Of a stretch of 64,000 nucleotides of DNA, positions 38,757-47,356 are shown in pieces. The stretch comes from Sulfurimicrobium sp. (lineage in GTDB: Bacteria; Pseudomonadota; Gammaproteobacteria; Burkholderiales; Sulfuricellaceae), in contig JAUSBJ010000048.1 of the NCBI GenBank assembly GCA_030652035.1, positions 160,723 to 224,722 on the forward strand, given 5' to 3'. Each line of letters starts with the position of its first letter. Position 1 is the first letter of the stretch. The notes under the pieces are model-generated. The model had not been told where the DNA came from and did not search any database. It saw only the letters and a program-made list of their open reading frames with translations. Made by a program: the position numbers and the translations under genes.

Positions 38757-40496
38757 ATGAGCAAAACCCTGACTATCCGTCTGGGACAGCAGTCAACTGC
38801 CGGCATCAAGCCGCAGAACGAGGATTTTTACGGTGCATCGATTCCCACGGGCTCAATACTGGACAGCAAGGGCATCAGCGTTGCCATTGCCGACGGAGTC
38901 AGCGCCAGCGAAGGCGGGAAGGATGCCAGCCAGATCGCCGTGCGCCAGTTTCTGGATGACTACTACAGCACACCCGAGTCCTGGTCGACCAAGCATGCGG
39001 CAACCAAGGTGCTGGGCGCACTCAACCTGTGGCTCTACAACCAGGGACAGAAGCTCTATGGCGGCAATTGCGGCCTGGCGACCACCTTCAGCGCCATCAT
39101 CCTGAAATCCCGGACGGCCCACCTGTTTCACGTTGGAGACAGCCGCATCCACCTGCTGCGCGACGGCCATCTGGAATGCATCACGCAGGACCATCGCGTG
39201 CATTTCGGCGACAAGAGCGATTATCTGGCCCGGGCACTGGGCATCGATGCGCGCCTGGACATCGACTATCACACCCGTGAATTGCAAAGCGGCGACTGCT
39301 TCATCCTGACCACGGATGGCGTGCACGACGTCCTGCGTTCGGAGGATGTGGAACAACTCCTGAAAAGCCATCATCCAGACCCACAGAAACAGGCCGAGGC
39401 ACTGGTGGACCAAGCGCTCAAGCAAGGCAGTCAGGACAACATCACCTGCCAGGTCATCCACATCGACACACTGCCGCAAGGCGACAAGGGCGAATTCATC
39501 GAACATCTGGCCAGCCTGCCCTTCCCTCCAGACCTCATGGCCGGGCAAGTGCTGGACGGCTACCGCATCCTGCGCGAATTGAATGCCACCTCGCGCAGCC
39601 AGGTTTATCTGGCGGATGACACGCTGGCGTCACCCGAAACAAAGGTGGTCGTCAAGACCCCCTCGCAGAATTACAACGACGACCCGCTCTACATCGAACA
39701 ATTCCTGCTCGAGGAATGGGTGGCGAAGCGGCTGAATTCGCCGCACCTGATCAAGGTCAGCGAAAGTGCCGCACGGCCACGCACCTTTCTTTACAGCGTG
39801 GTCGAATACATCGAGGGCCAGACCCTGCGCCAATGGATGCGCGACAATCCCAACCCCGGCGTAGAGCGTGTTCGCGCCACGGTGGACCAGATTGCGCGTG
39901 GATTGCGTGCCATGCACCGGATGGAGATGATTCACCAGGACCTGAAGCCAGACAACATCCTGATCGACCGCAACAACACCCTGAAAATCATCGACTTCGG
40001 CTCCACCCGCATCGCCGGTCTGGCCGAGACCCATAGGGTGCTGGAGCCCAAGCACATTGCCGGCACAGCCAGCTATTCCGCCCCGGAATACTTCAGGGGA
40101 GAACAAGGCACCAGCCGCTCGGACATCTTCTCGCTGGGCGTAATCGCCTACGAAATGTTCACCGGCAAGCTGCCCTACGGTGAAATCACCCCCGAGCAGG
40201 CCGCACGCAAGAAATTCACCTACACCCCCGCCAGACTGCATAACCCCGCAACTCCAGACTGGGTGGATGCCGCGCTGGAAAAAGCCACCCACCCCCACCC
40301 CAACCGGCGCTATGAACTCGAATCCGAATTCGTCGCCGACCTGACGCGCCCGAACCAGAGCCTGCTCAACGAAGGGCGTAGCCGCCCCCTGCTGGAGCGC
40401 AACCCGCTGGGCTTCTGGAAAGGGCTGGCGCTGATTCAGTTGGGGGTGATATTGGTGCTGGGTTATTTGCTACTGACAGGATCGATCAGGGTGTAA
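38757..40496 (+). CDS. Bifunctional PP2C phosphatase/Ser-Thr protein kinase, membrane-anchored
   Basis: 579 residues. A PP2C-type phosphatase domain fills about 1-245 (GIKPQNEDFYGA, IAVADGVSASEGG-like start, LTTDGVHDVL, DNITCQVI with metal Asp residues). A eukaryotic-type kinase domain fills about 265-545, with VVVKTP (Lys), HQDLKPDNIL (catalytic loop) and IIDFGSTRI (DFG). One transmembrane helix at the extreme C-terminus (GLALIQLGVILVLGYLLL) anchors it. Its position behind narK suggests it tunes the nitrate system by reversible phosphorylation; the substrate is unknown. Confidence 0.9.
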   Translation: MSKTLTIRLGQQSTAGIKPQNEDFYGASIPTGSILDSKGISVAIADGVSASEGGKDASQIAVRQFLDDYYSTPESWSTKHAATKVLGALNLWLYNQGQKLYGGNCGLATTFSAIILKSRTAHLFHVGDSRIHLLRDGHLECITQDHRVHFGDKSDYLARALGIDARLDIDYHTRELQSGDCFILTTDGVHDVLRSEDVEQLLKSHHPDPQKQAEALVDQALKQGSQDNITCQVIHIDTLPQGDKGEFIEHLASLPFPPDLMAGQVLDGYRILRELNATSRSQVYLADDTLASPETKVVVKTPSQNYNDDPLYIEQFLLEEWVAKRLNSPHLIKVSESAARPRTFLYSVVEYIEGQTLRQWMRDNPNPGVERVRATVDQIARGLRAMHRMEMIHQDLKPDNILIDRNNTLKIIDFGSTRIAGLAETHRVLEPKHIAGTASYSAPEYFRGEQGTSRSDIFSLGVIAYEMFTGKLPYGEITPEQAARKKFTYTPARLHNPATPDWVDAALEKATHPHPNRRYELESEFVADLTRPNQSLLNEGRSRPLLERNPLGFWKGLALIQLGVILVLGYLLLTGSIRV

Positions 40497-40624
40497 GTCA
40501 TCGGCCCTGAAAAAACGTCCCTGACGAAACAACATGAGCGCTCAAGGCTTGAATCCGCCCACCCTTATATCGGGCATCCATTCGTGCGCCTTTCCAAGGA
40601 AGGAAAAGCTAACGGACCTGTTCG

Positions 40625-42898
40625 TTACGCTTGTCCACTTTTTTCTGCGAAGCGAATGCCATCAATCACTTCATACAGCGCCTGCAAGTCGATCGGCTTT
40701 GTCAGGTAGGCGCTGCAACCGGCGCTTAGCGCCCGGTCAATATCTTCTTTCATGGCATCTGCGCTTATGGCTACGATCGGGATATTCCTGGTTGCGTCGT
40801 TCCCCCTCAACAATGTAGTTGCAGCGACCCCATCGATCCCGGGCAGCTTGATATCCATCAAGATAAGATCGGGGAGAGACTCCTCTGCAATGGTCAACCC
40901 TTCTTCTGCTGTGCCTGCGGTGAGTAGTTTGATGCTGCTGATTTTTTGCAGGGCTTTTTGCACCAGGTAGACGTTCAAAGGGTTGTCTTCGATGTAGAGC
41001 ACGACAAATCCGGAATCCACATGCCGAACCGGATGCCCTGTTTTCTCGACAGTCGACTCATTAGCCTTCTCCGCCAGGGGCAGACAAAACCAGAATACAC
41101 TGCCTTTACCTTGCGCGCTTTCGACACCAATGGTCCCGTGCATCGCTTCCACCAGGCGCTTGCAAATATGCAGTCCGATACCCATTCCCGGAATCGCGCC
41201 GCATTTCTGGTCGATGCGCTCAAAAGGAGTGAACAGCAACGACAATTTGTCACTTGCGATACCATCGCCAGTATCACGCACTTCAATTCGCAACCAACCC
41301 TCTTTTTCAACCAGGCCACTAATCGTTACCTGCCCATTTTCCTTGTTATATTTCACAGCATTGCTGAGCAGGTTGATCAGCACCTGCCGAAGGCGCAGGC
41401 TGTCCCCCTGCACCATAAGAGCTGGGTTGGTGATCGTGTTCTCGATAATGATATTTCTTTGATTCGCACTGGCTGCTTCGACTTGAGCCACACAAATTGA
41501 AATGAGATCCGCAATGAAGATGGGCTGAATATTGAGTTCCAGCTGTCCTGCATCAATGCTGGACAGATCCAGCAAATCGTTGACCAGGCCCAGCAACTGA
41601 TACCCAGCCGAGAGGATATATTTTATTGATTCCTGTTGATTCGTGCAGGTATCGGCCTCCGCTTCCAGTAATTGGCCAAACCCGATTATGGCATTGAGCG
41701 GAGTACGCAATTCATGACTCATGCTCGAAAGGAAAGCGCTTTTTGCGCGACTGGCTTCCTCCGCCTGATCCTTGGCCTGAATCAGCGACGCCTGAACTTC
41801 GAGCAATCGCGTATGACTTGCCACCAACTCGGAAATATGGCTCTGCTGCAACGCCTCGCGCGTTTGCGCCTCCTCGACGAGTTTCAATCGAGCGGTTTCA
41901 AGCCTGCGCTCGATTTTTACAGCAAGAAAATAAAAGAATACCAGCACGAAACTGCCCATCGCGAAAGCAAACCCGCTAATTTCCAGGATCGACTGCCGGT
42001 TGCTCTCGATACGCTCTGTCATGTCCCGCAAAATCAGCAACTTACCAACCTCACGCTGGCCGGCATCCTTGATCGGGTAGGCCATTGCATAGAAAATTTT
42101 TCCGTCGATAAGGTACTCCTCCTTTCCGCCCTGGCCGGACACGCCTTTCAGCATCCGCTCCATCATCTCCGCAGGTTTCTTCAACGAGGAGTAGGTTTCA
42201 ACGGAAGACTGCAAATGGTCCCATTCGGCATGACGCCCCAAAATCCGCATGCCATCTTCCCAATCCTTGCGCAAAAGAAAGCGCTTATCGATAACGATGG
42301 AAAAATCGACCCCGATCGAGGTCAGCGCATTACTGACAACGTGCTCAATCTCTTCCCCAATCTCGATGTAGCCGATCAGTCCCTTGCCATCGTAGAGGGG
42401 ATATACCACGCGCAAGGTAAGCGTGCCCAGGGGGCCCAGTTCGACTCCGGATGCCGGTTTCCCGGTTCTTTCCGCCTGCATCGCAGTGTTGCGCCCGATG
42501 ATATCGCCGTAACGGGCGGGTTCGTGCAGGCGAAGCATTACCCTTCGGTCCGGAGTGAGAAGATAGAAATGCGTGATCTGGAAAGTTGAATGCAAGCGTT
42601 CAAAGATAGGGGATGCATACCCCATTAACTCTTCCCTATCCCCTGACACCATGCCTCGGCGCAGCATTTCGTCGTTCTGAAGGAATTCCAGGGCAAGGGA
42701 CAAGGTCTCTTCCCTGGCCCGCAGGGCAGAATCGTAGTTGACCTGTGCAGCCCGGGCACTTTTATGAAAATCCTCCGCGATGTGCATCTCTTCCTCACTG
42801 GAAGTGCCATAGACGAAGATAATCAGGGAAAACGACAGCATCAAGGCCAACGGAAGCAGAAGGCTAAATTTGATTGCGTTCTTATTCAAGTAACTCAT
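40625..42898 (-). CDS. Hybrid sensor histidine kinase with Cache sensor and receiver
   Basis: 757 residues. An N-terminal helix (residues 10-30) and a second at about 300-325 flank a periplasmic double-Cache-like sensor (YLLTPDRRVMLRLHEPARYGD; VYPLYDGKGLIGYIEIGEE). A coiled segment leads to the HisKA domain (SSMSHELRTPLNAIIGFGQ, phospho-His) and HATPase domain (NLLSNAVKYNKENG; DTGDGIA; GMGIGLHICKRL). A C-terminal receiver at about 635-755 has LYIEDNPLN, LILMDIKLPG and LTKPID. It is convergent with the PP2C-kinase gene and its output partner is not adjacent. Confidence 0.93.
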   Translation of the reverse strand: MSYLNKNAIKFSLLLPLALMLSFSLIIFVYGTSSEEEMHIAEDFHKSARAAQVNYDSALRAREETLSLALEFLQNDEMLRRGMVSGDREELMGYASPIFERLHSTFQITHFYLLTPDRRVMLRLHEPARYGDIIGRNTAMQAERTGKPASGVELGPLGTLTLRVVYPLYDGKGLIGYIEIGEEIEHVVSNALTSIGVDFSIVIDKRFLLRKDWEDGMRILGRHAEWDHLQSSVETYSSLKKPAEMMERMLKGVSGQGGKEEYLIDGKIFYAMAYPIKDAGQREVGKLLILRDMTERIESNRQSILEISGFAFAMGSFVLVFFYFLAVKIERRLETARLKLVEEAQTREALQQSHISELVASHTRLLEVQASLIQAKDQAEEASRAKSAFLSSMSHELRTPLNAIIGFGQLLEAEADTCTNQQESIKYILSAGYQLLGLVNDLLDLSSIDAGQLELNIQPIFIADLISICVAQVEAASANQRNIIIENTITNPALMVQGDSLRLRQVLINLLSNAVKYNKENGQVTISGLVEKEGWLRIEVRDTGDGIASDKLSLLFTPFERIDQKCGAIPGMGIGLHICKRLVEAMHGTIGVESAQGKGSVFWFCLPLAEKANESTVEKTGHPVRHVDSGFVVLYIEDNPLNVYLVQKALQKISSIKLLTAGTAEEGLTIAEESLPDLILMDIKLPGIDGVAATTLLRGNDATRNIPIVAISADAMKEDIDRALSAGCSAYLTKPIDLQALYEVIDGIRFAEKSGQA

Positions 42899-43135
42899 CC
42901 GGCCTCTTTGCAGGAAAAGGTTAATTGCCTGATGGCAGTTGCCATGATTTCAGCCGGCATAGCAGATGGACTGGCAATTCAACTTGAATATAGTGTACCT
43001 ATAGTAAGCACCTGACGAAAGGCACATCAAGATACTGGCAGAAAGTTCATTTTATTTCTTTCGCAAACTTTACAGCATTCTCTAAATAGCAGCAGGGCGC
43101 CATCTCCCCGGAAAGATCAGATCAACAGGTAGTCA

Positions 43136-44488
43136 TCATGCATGGCCGAACCGCTCGCACAGACTCTTTACAGTTTCGCGCTCGCCGCGAATGCATAACA
43201 ACGCACCTTCACCATCGGCGCGCTCCTCCAGCACCTCGCAACGCGCGAAAATTTCGCTGCGCAGTTGCTGCTCTGACCATGGAAGGAAAAGCTCGGCCTC
43301 AACGAGACCCCGCTGGAAAAATGCGATTATCGCCTCTCGCAGTTTTGCGACGTCATCAGTGCGACGCGCGCTCATCACCATGCAACCGGGGTAATGCGCG
43401 CGCAGCGCAGCTTCGAGTTCAGCTTGCGCACCTGCGCCGCCGGCGTGATCGATCTTGTTGAAAACGCGGATGCGCGGCACGTCCTTTGCGCCGATCTCGT
43501 CAAGCACCTTGTCGGTGACTTCGAGCTGCCGTTCGAACCCAGGATCGCTTGCATCAATAACATGGAGCAGCAACGACGCATCAAGCGCCTCCTCAAGCGT
43601 CGACTTGAACGAAGCAACGAGCCCGTGCGGCAGGTTCTTGATGAATCCGACGGTGTCGCTGACCAGCACGCGCGGCCGGCTCTCGGGCTGGAGCGCGCGC
43701 ACGGTAGTGTCGAGCGTGGCGAAGAGCTTGTTTTCGACCAGCACCTCGCTGCCGGTGAGCGCGCGCATCAAGGTGGATTTGCCCGCGTTCGTATAGCCGA
43801 CCAGCGCCACGTTGGCGATTCCCTGGCGATCCTGTCGCCGCGTGCGCTGCGTTTTTCGCTCGACGTCCATCGCGGCGATTTCAAGCTGAAGTTCGGCAAT
43901 GCGATCGCGAATCTTGCGTTTATCCAACTCGGTGTGCGACTCGCCAGCGCCGCGGCCGCCGACACCGCTGCGCTGGCGCCCCTGCGGCCCGGCGAGCTTA
44001 GCCGCCTCGCGCAGGCGCGGCGCCATGTAGCCGAGGCGCGCAATTTCCACCTGTGCGCGCGCGGCGCGGGAGCTGGCGTGGCGGTGGAAGATTTCGAGGA
44101 TGACCATGGTGCGATCCATCACCTCGCAGCCGGCCTCGATTTCGAGGTTGCGCGCCTGCGACGGCGAGATCTCGTGATCGACAAAGACGACATCGATCTT
44201 GCCAGCGCTGGGGTCGGCGGCGGACTGTGGCGTATGCCCGAAGGAGACGGACATGGGTTCGCTGTCCACGAATTCGCGTATCTCCTGCCGCTTTCCGGCA
44301 CCCAGGTAGGCCGTCGAATCGAAGCTGGAACGCTTCTGCACGAAAGTGGCCGTGATCTCGAAACCCAGCGTCTTTGCCAGATCGCGCAGTTCGGCCAGCG
44401 ATGCCTCAAACTCGATGTCGCTCACGTTTGGCAGTTGCACGGCCGCCACGACAGCGTATTTTGGCTTCTCTTTGACTTCTTTTTGCAT
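43136..44488 (-). CDS. hflX: Ribosome-associated GTPase HflX
   Basis: 450 residues. The N-terminal HflX domain (AYLGAGKRQEI; VFVDHEISPSQARNLE; AQVEIARLGYMAPRL) is followed by the glycine-rich GVGGRGAGESHTELDKR segment and a G domain with GYTNAGKST (P-loop), DTVGFIKNLPH (G3) and FNKIDHA (G4). HflX splits stalled or stress-damaged 70S ribosomes. Upstream hfq, a common neighbour, is absent; instead 350 bp of unassigned DNA leads to integron-type sequence. Confidence 0.95.
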   Translation of the reverse strand: MQKEVKEKPKYAVVAAVQLPNVSDIEFEASLAELRDLAKTLGFEITATFVQKRSSFDSTAYLGAGKRQEIREFVDSEPMSVSFGHTPQSAADPSAGKIDVVFVDHEISPSQARNLEIEAGCEVMDRTMVILEIFHRHASSRAARAQVEIARLGYMAPRLREAAKLAGPQGRQRSGVGGRGAGESHTELDKRKIRDRIAELQLEIAAMDVERKTQRTRRQDRQGIANVALVGYTNAGKSTLMRALTGSEVLVENKLFATLDTTVRALQPESRPRVLVSDTVGFIKNLPHGLVASFKSTLEEALDASLLLHVIDASDPGFERQLEVTDKVLDEIGAKDVPRIRVFNKIDHAGGAGAQAELEAALRAHYPGCMVMSARRTDDVAKLREAIIAFFQRGLVEAELFLPWSEQQLRSEIFARCEVLEERADGEGALLCIRGERETVKSLCERFGHA

Positions 44489-44841
44489 CCGGGGTGTGCT
44501 TCTCTATTGAATGGGCGAAGCCGGATAGTACCTGCCTCTTAATCAGCGTGCAAAAATGGCCATGAATCCGGGGCATTGTGCCAGCTTCCGCCAAAAGCCG
44601 TCGCTCAACAGTAGAGCGTTACTTTCTCAGCAATGCTTCTTCCTGGCACACGGCGGCAGTTCCTAATCCTTGCCAAAAGCTGCCGGTGAAAAAATGGCGG
44701 ATTGGTTAATGTCCGCTTTGCAGCGCAATCCCAGAAAGACAGCCGTGTGGCATAAGGGGGTGGTGGCTACTCCTTGTTTGACCGGCAGCAATATGACGAA
44801 CAGCGGTCAATCAGACAAGGCGTTATTGGGCTTTTCTACAG
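44489..44841. other. Intergenic region upstream of hflX with imperfect inverted repeat
   Basis: No coding frame is supported here. The 44772-44820 segment is an imperfect inverted repeat (CCTTGTTTGACCG facing CGGTCAATCAGACAAGG) with an 18-nt centre, resembling the arms of a folded recombination site but lacking good core sites. The hflX promoter should lie near 44489-44600, but no clear -35/-10 pair was found. Confidence 0.45.
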
Positions 44842-44845
44842 CGTC
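44832..44845 (+). repeat. 14-bp inverted repeat bordering the cassette patch (left copy)
   Basis: TTTTCTACAGCGTC on the plus strand occurs again on the minus strand at 46014-46027, just outside the last core site. The two copies enclose the attC sites, the toxin-antitoxin pair and the GNAT gene. Confidence 0.6.
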
Positions 44846-44904
44846 AACGTGAAATTAACCGGCTCCGTGTTTTTGCGGAGTCCGGGTTGAATGTCGGGTT
44901 GGGC
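44842..44904 (-). other. Integron attC site downstream of the toxin gene
   Basis: On the minus strand the segment starts with the core GCCCAAC (R'', 44898-44904) and ends at GTTGACG (R', 44842-44848), a slightly degenerate GTTRRRY. The two halves pair along most of their length: outer CAAC/GTTG, inner ATT-AACCCGG with CCGGTTAAT, and the apical hairpin CTCCG/CGGAG, with unpaired bases as in bottom-strand attC folds. Length 63 bp. It sits directly 3' of the toxin stop, where a cassette's attC belongs. Confidence 0.75.
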
Positions 44905-44911
44905 ATTGTAC

Positions 44912-45205
44912 TTATCGCCTACCGCCAGCGTAGCCGGGCTTTCTGTGCTGATGGCGCACGATCAGGATTAGAATGCTGCTTTCGAGATTTCGATATACGA
45001 CCGAGTACGGAAAAACCTTCAGTGGGAATATTCTTCGCCCTCTCGTCGTTGGCATTCCAAGATCGGGATATTCAACCAGAAGCTTGGCGACACGTTCAAA
45101 TTCTTCGAGAAAACGTTCAGCAACCACAAGGCCAGCTGGTTCCCTGTAAAAATCCAGAGTGCTGGCAATATCATGCTCCGCTCCAGGGTGGAGCGAGTAG
45201 GTCAT
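44912..45205 (-). CDS. RelE/ParE-type toxin
   Basis: 97 residues from the ATG at 45205, whose first bases overlap the antitoxin stop (ATGA). The RelE/ParE superfamily pattern is visible: MTYSLHPGAEHDIASTLDFY, FLEEFERVAKLLVEYPDLG, RRIFPLKVFPYSVVYR and a closing VRHQHRKPGYAGGRR. Family toxins cut ribosome-bound mRNA or poison gyrase; which applies is not clear. The stop lies 7 bp from an attC site, so the pair is an integron cassette, where such modules stabilise arrays. Confidence 0.88.
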   Translation of the reverse strand: MTYSLHPGAEHDIASTLDFYREPAGLVVAERFLEEFERVAKLLVEYPDLGMPTTRGRRIFPLKVFPYSVVYRNLESSILILIVRHQHRKPGYAGGRR

Positions 45206-45429
45206 CGCGTAAGTCTTGCGCGAAGCCGAGCGATGGCTTCCTGCCCTGAAACTGCCGAAATAGAACCAGATTCCAGTTCGGCCTCTCTTCGATTGGCCTC
45301 CCGCTCCCAAGCATCCTCGACTTCGGGGTCTGAATCCAGGCTGGCGATTAGCCGCGCAAGGAGGTGTGACCGTTCAACGGGGGGTAGCTGCAAGACTTCA
45401 GCTTCCAGGAGTTCTAGGCTCGTGCTCAC
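45202..45429 (-). CDS. Addiction-module antitoxin
   Basis: 75 residues from the GTG at 45429, which has an excellent GGAGG site 5 bp upstream; a TTG at 45441 is less likely. The sequence (LLEAEVLQLPPVERSHLLARLIASLD; EDAWEREANRREAELESG) matches the short helical antitoxins paired with RelE/ParE toxins (the unstable addiction-module family). It precedes and overlaps its toxin by 4 bp. Confidence 0.87.
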   Translation of the reverse strand: MSTSLELLEAEVLQLPPVERSHLLARLIASLDSDPEVEDAWEREANRREAELESGSISAVSGQEAIARLRARLTR

Positions 45430-45510
45430 GCTGACCTCCAATGCGGTAGATGTGACAGTTCATAGTTTATCACAGCGAGTGGCGCTCACACTGACACGAC
45501 CGCTTGCGAT

Positions 45511-45570
45511 GTCCAACGTTATAGCTCAGGTGCGCCGCTTTTTGGCGTAGCCTGGAGCGCCTTGTTGGGC
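45511..45570 (-). other. Integron attC site at the 3' end of the GNAT gene
   Basis: On the minus strand it starts with GCCCAAC (45564-45570) and ends with GTTGGAC (45511-45517), both matching RYYYAAC and GTTRRRY. The inner arms AGGCGCTCCAGG and the CGCACCTGAGCT side, and an apical CGCC/GGCG, allow the expected imperfect hairpin. Length 60 bp. The GNAT reading frame ends inside it (NKALQATPKSGAPEL), a pattern typical of genes that run into attC sites. Confidence 0.85.
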
Positions 45571-45989
45571 GCGATTTTCTCAACGAAGTGAAAGCTGGCC
45601 ATGGTCATGCCTTCACGCTCATAGAACCGGTGCGCTTCCTTTCTTTGGATTCCGGAATCCAGGTGCAGTTGCTCACAACCTTCCTTTGCAGCCTGCTCCT
45701 TGAGCCATGATAGCAACTTGGCACCATGGCCTTTGGAACGTTGCCCGGGAAGGGTGACCAGATCATCGACGTAGAGGAAGCGACCCCACGCCAGATTTTC
45801 ACCGATGCGAAATCCGGCGACAGCCACCACACCATTTGCTTCCTGAATGTAGGCGAGCCGATACCCAGCGCTTTCTTGGCTTCGGATTCGGGATAGAAAC
45901 TGGTTCTCCACAATGTGGGGGCGAAGCTCCTTCATTACAGGAAAACAATCAGCAATCTCAACGTTTGTTGTAGCTATGCGAATGTGCAT
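45519..45989 (-). CDS. GNAT acetyltransferase in an integron cassette
   Basis: 156 residues from the ATG at 45989 with an AGGA site; the frame is open to 46034. The acetyl-CoA motif is LPGQRSKGHGAKLLSWL, followed by the family C-terminal part LHLDSGIQRKEAHRFYEREGM. The target is unknown. The last about 15 codons are translated attC sequence, so the original protein may have been shorter. The upstream end abuts a GCCCAAC core site, making this a complete cassette. Confidence 0.85.
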   Translation of the reverse strand: MHIRIATTNVEIADCFPVMKELRPHIVENQFLSRIRSQESAGYRLAYIQEANGVVAVAGFRIGENLAWGRFLYVDDLVTLPGQRSKGHGAKLLSWLKEQAAKEGCEQLHLDSGIQRKEAHRFYEREGMTMASFHFVEKIAPNKALQATPKSGAPEL

Positions 45990-46006
45990 GATTTTCCTAT
46001 CATGAT

Positions 46007-46027
46007 GCCCAACGACGCTGTAGAAAA
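46007..46027 (-). other. Orphan core recombination site and right copy of the 14-bp inverted repeat
   Basis: GCCCAAC at 46007-46013 reads GTTGGGC on the minus strand, a full GTTRRRY core where the GNAT cassette begins. No paired R'' core was found upstream, so it is either the remains of an attI or of a truncated attC. GACGCTGTAGAAAA at 46014-46027 is the inverted copy of 44832-44845. Confidence 0.55.
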
Positions 46028-46028
46028 A

Positions 46029-46070
46029 CCTCAATCTGAACAGGCTGTTCAGATTGAGACGGATTTTTTT
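46029..46070. terminator. Near-perfect palindrome, likely bidirectional terminator
   Basis: CTCAATCTGAACAG (46030-46043) and CTGTTCAGATTGAG (46045-46058) form a perfect 14-bp stem around a single G. The plus strand continues into eight T and the minus strand into GTTTTT, so it can end transcripts both ways. It bounds the cassette patch. Confidence 0.7.
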
Positions 46071-46200
46071 TCAAACCAAACTGTCGTCATTATTCTTGAT
46101 CCCCTGTTTTTCCAAACCCGGCCATGGGCAAACTGGATTGTTTGTGCCGGCAAGCCCAAATCGCACGAAATAGCGTCGATCAGTCATTCTTCCTGAGCTT

Positions 46201-46344
46201 CTATCTCGCATACCCATGATTCGCCAGCTTCTCGATATTATGCATCATGCAATACAACTTCCACTGCCCATCGACCTTGGTTTCTCCCCGTAGCGTAAAG
46301 TGGTAAAGGCCATGGGGAAATTCAATTCGGAGCGGACGAGACAT
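46201..46344 (-). pseudogene. Chimeric remnant of two transposase genes
   Basis: A 47-codon open frame. Residues 1-21 (MSRPLRIEFPHGLYHFTLRGE) match the start of REP-associated Y1 (IS200-like) transposases. Residues about 20-47 (KVDGQWKLYCMMHNIEKLAN and on to the stop) match the end of an IS1182/IS5-type DDE transposase. The two unrelated ends are joined in frame near the shared RGE. It is too short to be active and is best read as deletion debris of two mobile elements. Confidence 0.6.
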
Positions 46345-46524
46345 GAGGTGATCACATCAGAAATAAAGGAGAGGCAAAAGGCAAAACCTGAACCCCACTT
46401 GTTTTGCACTGGCCTTGTGGTTTGTCCATGTTCTGTTTCGCAAAATCTGATTGGTTTGATTTTGCACTTTCCTTGCCGCCATTGCCACAGGCCGCGATGG
46501 CTTCAGGCATGGGATTGCTTCATT

Positions 46525-47304
46525 TCACGCCACGCTCTTGAGCAGGATATAGCTCGCCACGAACACCAGGAATACACCGAAGCTGCGCTTCAGGGTTTCC
46601 TGCGAGAAGCGGTGCGCGATGCGCGTTCCGGCAAAGCTGCCGGCCACTGTCACCGTGGTGAAAGAGGCCATGGTCACCCAGTCCACCGGAACCGCCCCGA
46701 CATAACCGGCGAAACCGGCATAGGATTTGGCGGCGACGATGACCAGCGAGGTACCGATAGCGATCTTCATCGGAATTCCCGAAAGCAGTACCAGCGCCGG
46801 CACGATCAGGAATCCGCCGCCCACGCCCACCAGACCGGTGAGTATGCCGACACCGACGCCGTGCGCGGCAATATGCCCCATGTGCGCCGAAATGATCTCA
46901 TCCTCCGATAATGGCGGGCCGCCTGCCGTGGCCAGTTGGGTAACGGGCTGTTTTTTCCCTTGCAGCATTTTCCACGCCGCGGCATACATCACCAGGGCGA
47001 ACAGGGTGAGCTGCACCTGCACCGGTGTGTAAACCCCGAGACGGGCGCCGCCATAGGTGCCGATCACGCCGAACAGGCCGAACCACATCGCCACCTTGAG
47101 ATCGACATTGCCGCGCCGCCAGTTGTCACAGCCCGAAATGGTGGCGGTGACCGCGACGATTCCCATGCTCATGGCGATCGCCGATTTCGCCTCCACATTA
47201 AGCAGATACATCAGCGCCGGCATGGCGATGATGGAGCCGCCACTGCCAAACATACCTAACACGATGCCGGTAATCGCGCCGGAAATAATGGCCAGGAAAA
47301 TCAT
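46525..47304 (-). CDS. TauE/SafE family exporter (copy A of the sulfur module)
   Basis: 259 residues from the ATG at 47304 with GGGGAC upstream; an in-frame TTG at 47328 is less likely. Eight hydrophobic helices with two related halves ([40 protein letters not shown]) and a central MGHIAAHG His-containing loop. Probably exports sulfite or related sulfur anions. It is last in the run MBL-MFS-rhodanese-DsrE-TauE and is highly similar to the copy at 61422. Confidence 0.9.
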   Translation of the reverse strand: MIFLAIISGAITGIVLGMFGSGGSIIAMPALMYLLNVEAKSAIAMSMGIVAVTATISGCDNWRRGNVDLKVAMWFGLFGVIGTYGGARLGVYTPVQVQLTLFALVMYAAAWKMLQGKKQPVTQLATAGGPPLSEDEIISAHMGHIAAHGVGVGILTGLVGVGGGFLIVPALVLLSGIPMKIAIGTSLVIVAAKSYAGFAGYVGAVPVDWVTMASFTTVTVAGSFAGTRIAHRFSQETLKRSFGVFLVFVASYILLKSVA

Positions 47305-47356
47305 GATGTCCCCATATTTAATGTTCAAACGAACACTTTATTAATAGCAAAAATTT

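Noticed and set aside
44772..44820. Third attC site
   Set aside because: The arms pair partly, but no RYYYAAC/GTTRRRY core pair of correct spacing flanks them. Recorded only as an inverted repeat.
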